Shown here: positions 7,413 to 9,363 of the stretch, piece by piece | Numbering within the stretch: the first letter of the stretch is position 1 | Layout: each line of letters begins with the position of its first letter | Origin: JBKHHU01 sp046539045 | Lineage (GTDB): Bacteria; Planctomycetota; Phycisphaerae; SM23-33 | Reading direction: 5' to 3' | Length of the DNA: 9,363 bases | Assembly: GCA_046539045.1 (NCBI GenBank) | Contig: JBKHHU010000145.1 | Location: forward strand, 1-9,363 | Notes under the pieces: generated by a model | The model's input: only the letters and a program-made list of their open reading frames with translations | Database searches by the model: none | Told to the model about the DNA's origin: nothing | Made by a program: the position numbers and the translations under genes

Positions 7413-8392
7413 GAGTCGTCCGCGGCCGTTGCCAAGTCGTCGTCGCCGCGGGCCGAATCTTCCCGCTGGATGGCGGAGATCAGCGCCAACCGGTTGGTAT
7501 CCCAGGCTTTATCGCCATCGATGCCGCGCGGAAGCTCCAGCGTGATGGAGGCGATGTTCCGTTCTTCGCCCGCCCAGGTTCCGAAGCTGCCCGGGGTGGG
7601 ATAACCGATGTCGCTGCTGACTTTGTACCCGTTGTGGCGGCTGAGCAGTTGGGCCAGTGATCGGGCCGGGCCGTCGTAGTTGTTGCATTCCCGCCCGGCG
7701 GTGATCGAGTGCAAGGCGATGACCTGCACGGGGGAAAGGTTATTGACCGCCTGGATGATCAAACGCGTTTCCGGTTCGCTGGCAGCCGCAGGCCCGCCAT
7801 AGACGACCGAGCGCTTCCTGCCCGGGCGCCAGTTGCGCGTCGGGAAGTTGCGGTTGCAGTCGACACCGTTGGCGTTGGTCCGCGTGCCTGCTTTGAGCCC
7901 GTCGGGATTGGCCGCGGGAATGACCGCGACGCGTCGGCCCCGGTAGAGGCTCGGCTCGGCCGTCAGATGTTTCACCAGTGCGACCGCAACGGCTTTGCTG
8001 GCCGGCTCGTTACCGTGAATCCCGCCGAAGATCAGGGTGGTCGGTCCGGACCGCCCGAACGTGTGCATCCGGATGGCCACGCCTTGACGACTGTACCCGA
8101 GAGTTTCGACCGTGACCGCAGGCTTGGGTTCCGGTTCGACGGTTTCGACCACCGGTTCGGGTGCAGCGACCGGTTCGGAGGACGCGACCGGTTCGGGCAG
8201 CGCTGCGGGAGTGGCTGTCGCGAGGGAGCCGGACACGGACGGCTGGGCTGTCCGCACCGGCGGAAGCTCCGGGGAGAACTCGGCGCCCGCTCCGCAACCG
8301 ATAAAGGCAAACAGCATGAAAGCTACTGCCATTGCTGCAGTTACGGTGGAGGTAGTGACTGTCTTTCGGGCCGTCCTGTTTGGGTGGTCCAT
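7385..8392 (-). CDS. Exported M14-family zinc peptidase (MpaA-like), 335 aa
   Basis: The catalytic domain is an M14 carboxypeptidase fold of the murein peptide amidase (MpaA)-like group, which cuts peptides, often cell-wall gamma-D-Glu-diaminopimelate bonds. Zinc ligands are His126 and Glu129 in GGIHGNEPA (123-131) and His228 in VIALHS (224-229). Substrate-binding residues appear in ANPDG and RTNANGVDCNRNFP (171-184). The catalytic Glu is probably Glu286 in ITLELP (283-288). The N-terminus has a basic segment and a hydrophobic run (about 18-32) ending AFIGC, so it is secreted or a lipoprotein; the lipobox has Phe instead of Leu at -3, so lipidation is uncertain. Residues 60-92 are a flexible Pro/Glu/Val linker. 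The C-terminal tail (311-335) is acidic and low in complexity. AGGA lies six bases before the ATG. The gene converges on and overlaps the amidotransferase gene. The true substrate is unproven. Confidence 0.88.
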   Translation of the reverse strand: MDHPNRTARKTVTTSTVTAAMAVAFMLFAFIGCGAGAEFSPELPPVRTAQPSVSGSLATATPAALPEPVASSEPVAAPEPVVETVEPEPKPAVTVETLGYSRQGVAIRMHTFGRSGPTTLIFGGIHGNEPASKAVAVALVKHLTAEPSLYRGRRVAVIPAANPDGLKAGTRTNANGVDCNRNFPTRNWRPGRKRSVVYGGPAAASEPETRLIIQAVNNLSPVQVIALHSITAGRECNNYDGPARSLAQLLSRHNGYKVSSDIGYPTPGSFGTWAGEERNIASITLELPRGIDGDKAWDTNRLALISAIQREDSARGDDDLATAADDSQPVSPASE

Positions 8393-8848
8393 GGGAAGTC
8401 CTGCGTCGGGTTCGGGCCGGCGGGAAAGCGATCCGGCCTGGCATCATTACTCAACCCCGGCGCCCCTCCAGATGGCGCGAAGGGACTCGCGGGCAACGGT
8501 ATCTGTTGCGGCTCGATACTGATGTCGGACGATACTGTATGTTAAACTGAGGGAAATGGCCAGACTTTTCGTGACTTTTTCATCCGGCGCGCTCGTAACC
8601 GTTCATAAGAAATTCCCCCACCACCTTTTAGGAGACAGGGGCGTAATGTGCCCGTGTGGCCGGTTTCGCCCCATTCGGGAGACGGCTGCCGCGAATGTCT
8701 GGCAGTTGGCCGTTTGGGGAATTTGTCCTGAGCGTTCCGGCAGAACCCTCCGTCCTCGAATCCCGGATTCGGCGTGAAGCGATACCCTCGGCTGCCTCTG
8801 GGGTTACAATTGGGAAACCTTCAGCGCGCCGCGGGTTGTGCTGCGCGT
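8393..8848. other. Gene-free stretch upstream of the M14 gene
   Basis: No convincing gene. A weak minus-strand promoter for the peptidase could be TTAACA (8545-8540) with CAGTAT (8521-8516), spaced by 18 bases. A 7-bp hairpin CGAATCC-C-GGATTCG lies at 8757-8771. A plus-strand frame from ATG 8556 (73 codons), with an inner ATG at 8646, has poor ribosome-binding spacing and no recognisable protein character, so I leave it out. Confidence 0.5.
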
Positions 8849-9287
8849 CAGAGCGAGTGACAAGCTCATTCTCGGTTCAGCCGGGTGTTGTTTCTCAGCC
8901 TGAAAGGCTGAAACGTTGCAAGGGTCAGGTGCGGCCGTTTCGCGACTGACCCTGGAAAAGGATCGGCGAGCAATATTCCTGCTGCTGTTGTTGTTCGCAG
9001 CCTGTAGGTCTGCCACGATCGCCCAGACGCTGAGTCGGCTACCGCCTTGGTAGCAGCCCTTCAGGCGGACGGAAGACAGAACAACAACAGGAAAATGGCC
9101 GTTCTCGCACCAGGGCGCCGCGGACTCGCCTGCGGCGACTCCGCTCTGCCGTTCGCTCCAACGTTTCAGGCCTTTGGCCTGTACAGCAAAGTAACACGGT
9201 ATTGCCTGCTCCTGCCTGTCGGCAGGCAGGTTGCCGTCCTTGTCTCGCGAACGTTGAAACACCAGATTACCTGTGTCACTCACTCTG
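8849..9287. repeat. Large imperfect inverted repeat built from mirrored palindromic units
   Basis: Matching segments lie on both sides of a centre near 9037-9041. CTGAAACGTTG-type arms are at 8896-8916 and 9160-9181, each joined to a small stem-loop (TCAGCC-TGAAA-GGCTGA, 8895-8911; CAGGCC-TTT-GGCCTG, 9167-9181). CTGTTGTTGTTC (8985-8996) is an exact 12-bp match to the complement of 9079-9090. CAGCCTGTAGGTCTG (8999-9013) mirrors 9054-9068. GTGTT at 8885-8889 mirrors 9193-9197. Further out, 8849-8862 matches the complement of 9274-9287 at 13 of 14 bases, shifted because the right arm is longer and carries an extra hairpin (CCTGCC-TGTC-GGCAGG, 9211-9226). Other stems are AGGGTCAG/CTGACCCT (8921-8928, 8946-8953), GCTACC-GCCTT-GGTAGC (9038-9054) and TCGCC-TGC-GGCGA (9126-9138). 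Non-coding; likely two diverged copies of one repeat unit facing each other, close before the gene at 9323. Confidence 0.7.
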
Positions 9288-9322
9288 GATGGAAAAACAT
9301 CCTGATCCACAAGGAGTCCCTG

Positions 9323-9363
9323 ATGTACCGCAGAACCGCTCTCGTGCTGGCAGTGCTCCTCGT
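9323..9363 (+). CDS. Start of a secreted or membrane protein, cut by the window edge
   Basis: ATG at 9323 follows AAGGAG (9311-9316) with a 6-base spacer, the best ribosome binding site in this part of the window. The first 13 codons read MYRRTALVLAVLL: a positively charged start and then a hydrophobic run, typical of a signal peptide or a first membrane helix. The rest lies outside the window, so the product cannot be named. Its leader is directly preceded by the large inverted repeat. No clean promoter was found between that repeat and the start. Confidence 0.72.
   Translation, partial: MYRRTALVLAVLL

Noticed and set aside
8556..8777. 73-codon plus-strand frame, with inner start at 8646 (MCPCGRF)
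   Set aside because: The purine stretch is only two bases from the first ATG. The inner start has a distant AGGAG, but the protein shows no family signature beyond a single CPC.
8804..9310. 168-codon minus-strand frame
   Set aside because: It runs through the inverted repeat and several perfect hairpins; its open length is better explained by repeat sequence. It could be a spurious translation of a dispersed element.

Overview
The window looks like a chromosomal segment from a GC-rich bacterium, most likely a planctomycete (Planctomycetota, perhaps the Phycisphaerae side). This is an inference from four things: a Tat-signal sugar-acid dehydratase of a type common there, an AG-rich heptamer tract, many short palindromic intergenic elements, and a long type A RNase P RNA. 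No marker gene in the window proves the taxon. Nothing here is phage-like, there is no transposase or integrase, and there is no CRISPR array.

Layout. Positions 1-171 hold a pair of REP-like hairpins in opposite orientation. A 345-residue protein of unknown function lies on the minus strand at 172-1209. Upstream of it, also on the minus strand, are a tRNA-Pro(CGG) gene with its own promoter and terminator (1298-1484) and the RNase P RNA gene rnpB with a strong promoter (1510-2013). So RNase P RNA lies beside one of its own substrates, a tRNA whose CCA end is not encoded. Divergently, at 2125-3516, is mgtE, a Mg2+ channel with its promoter. After a gene-free gap with a tandem heptamer come a MoxR-type AAA+ ATPase (3846-4865) and, 31 bases on, a Tat-exported mannonate dehydratase-like protein (4897-6015), probably in one operon.

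After a second gap comes a small DUF493/YbeD-like protein (6342-6602), then a class I glutamine amidotransferase (6711-7412). Its 3' end overlaps by 28 bases the 3' end of an oppositely oriented, exported M14-type zinc peptidase (7385-8392). The stretch 8393-9322 has no convincing gene. It carries a large imperfect inverted repeat (about 8849-9287) built from nested, mirrored copies of a palindromic element. At the right edge a new gene begins at 9323 with a perfect-looking ribosome binding site and a signal-peptide start; only 13 codons are inside the window.

Most coding genes are housekeeping or widely distributed. The less explained parts are the orphan minus-strand protein, the MoxR plus exported dehydratase pair without the usual MoxR partners, and the mirrored repeat before the edge gene. 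I found no clear new defence or mobile system.
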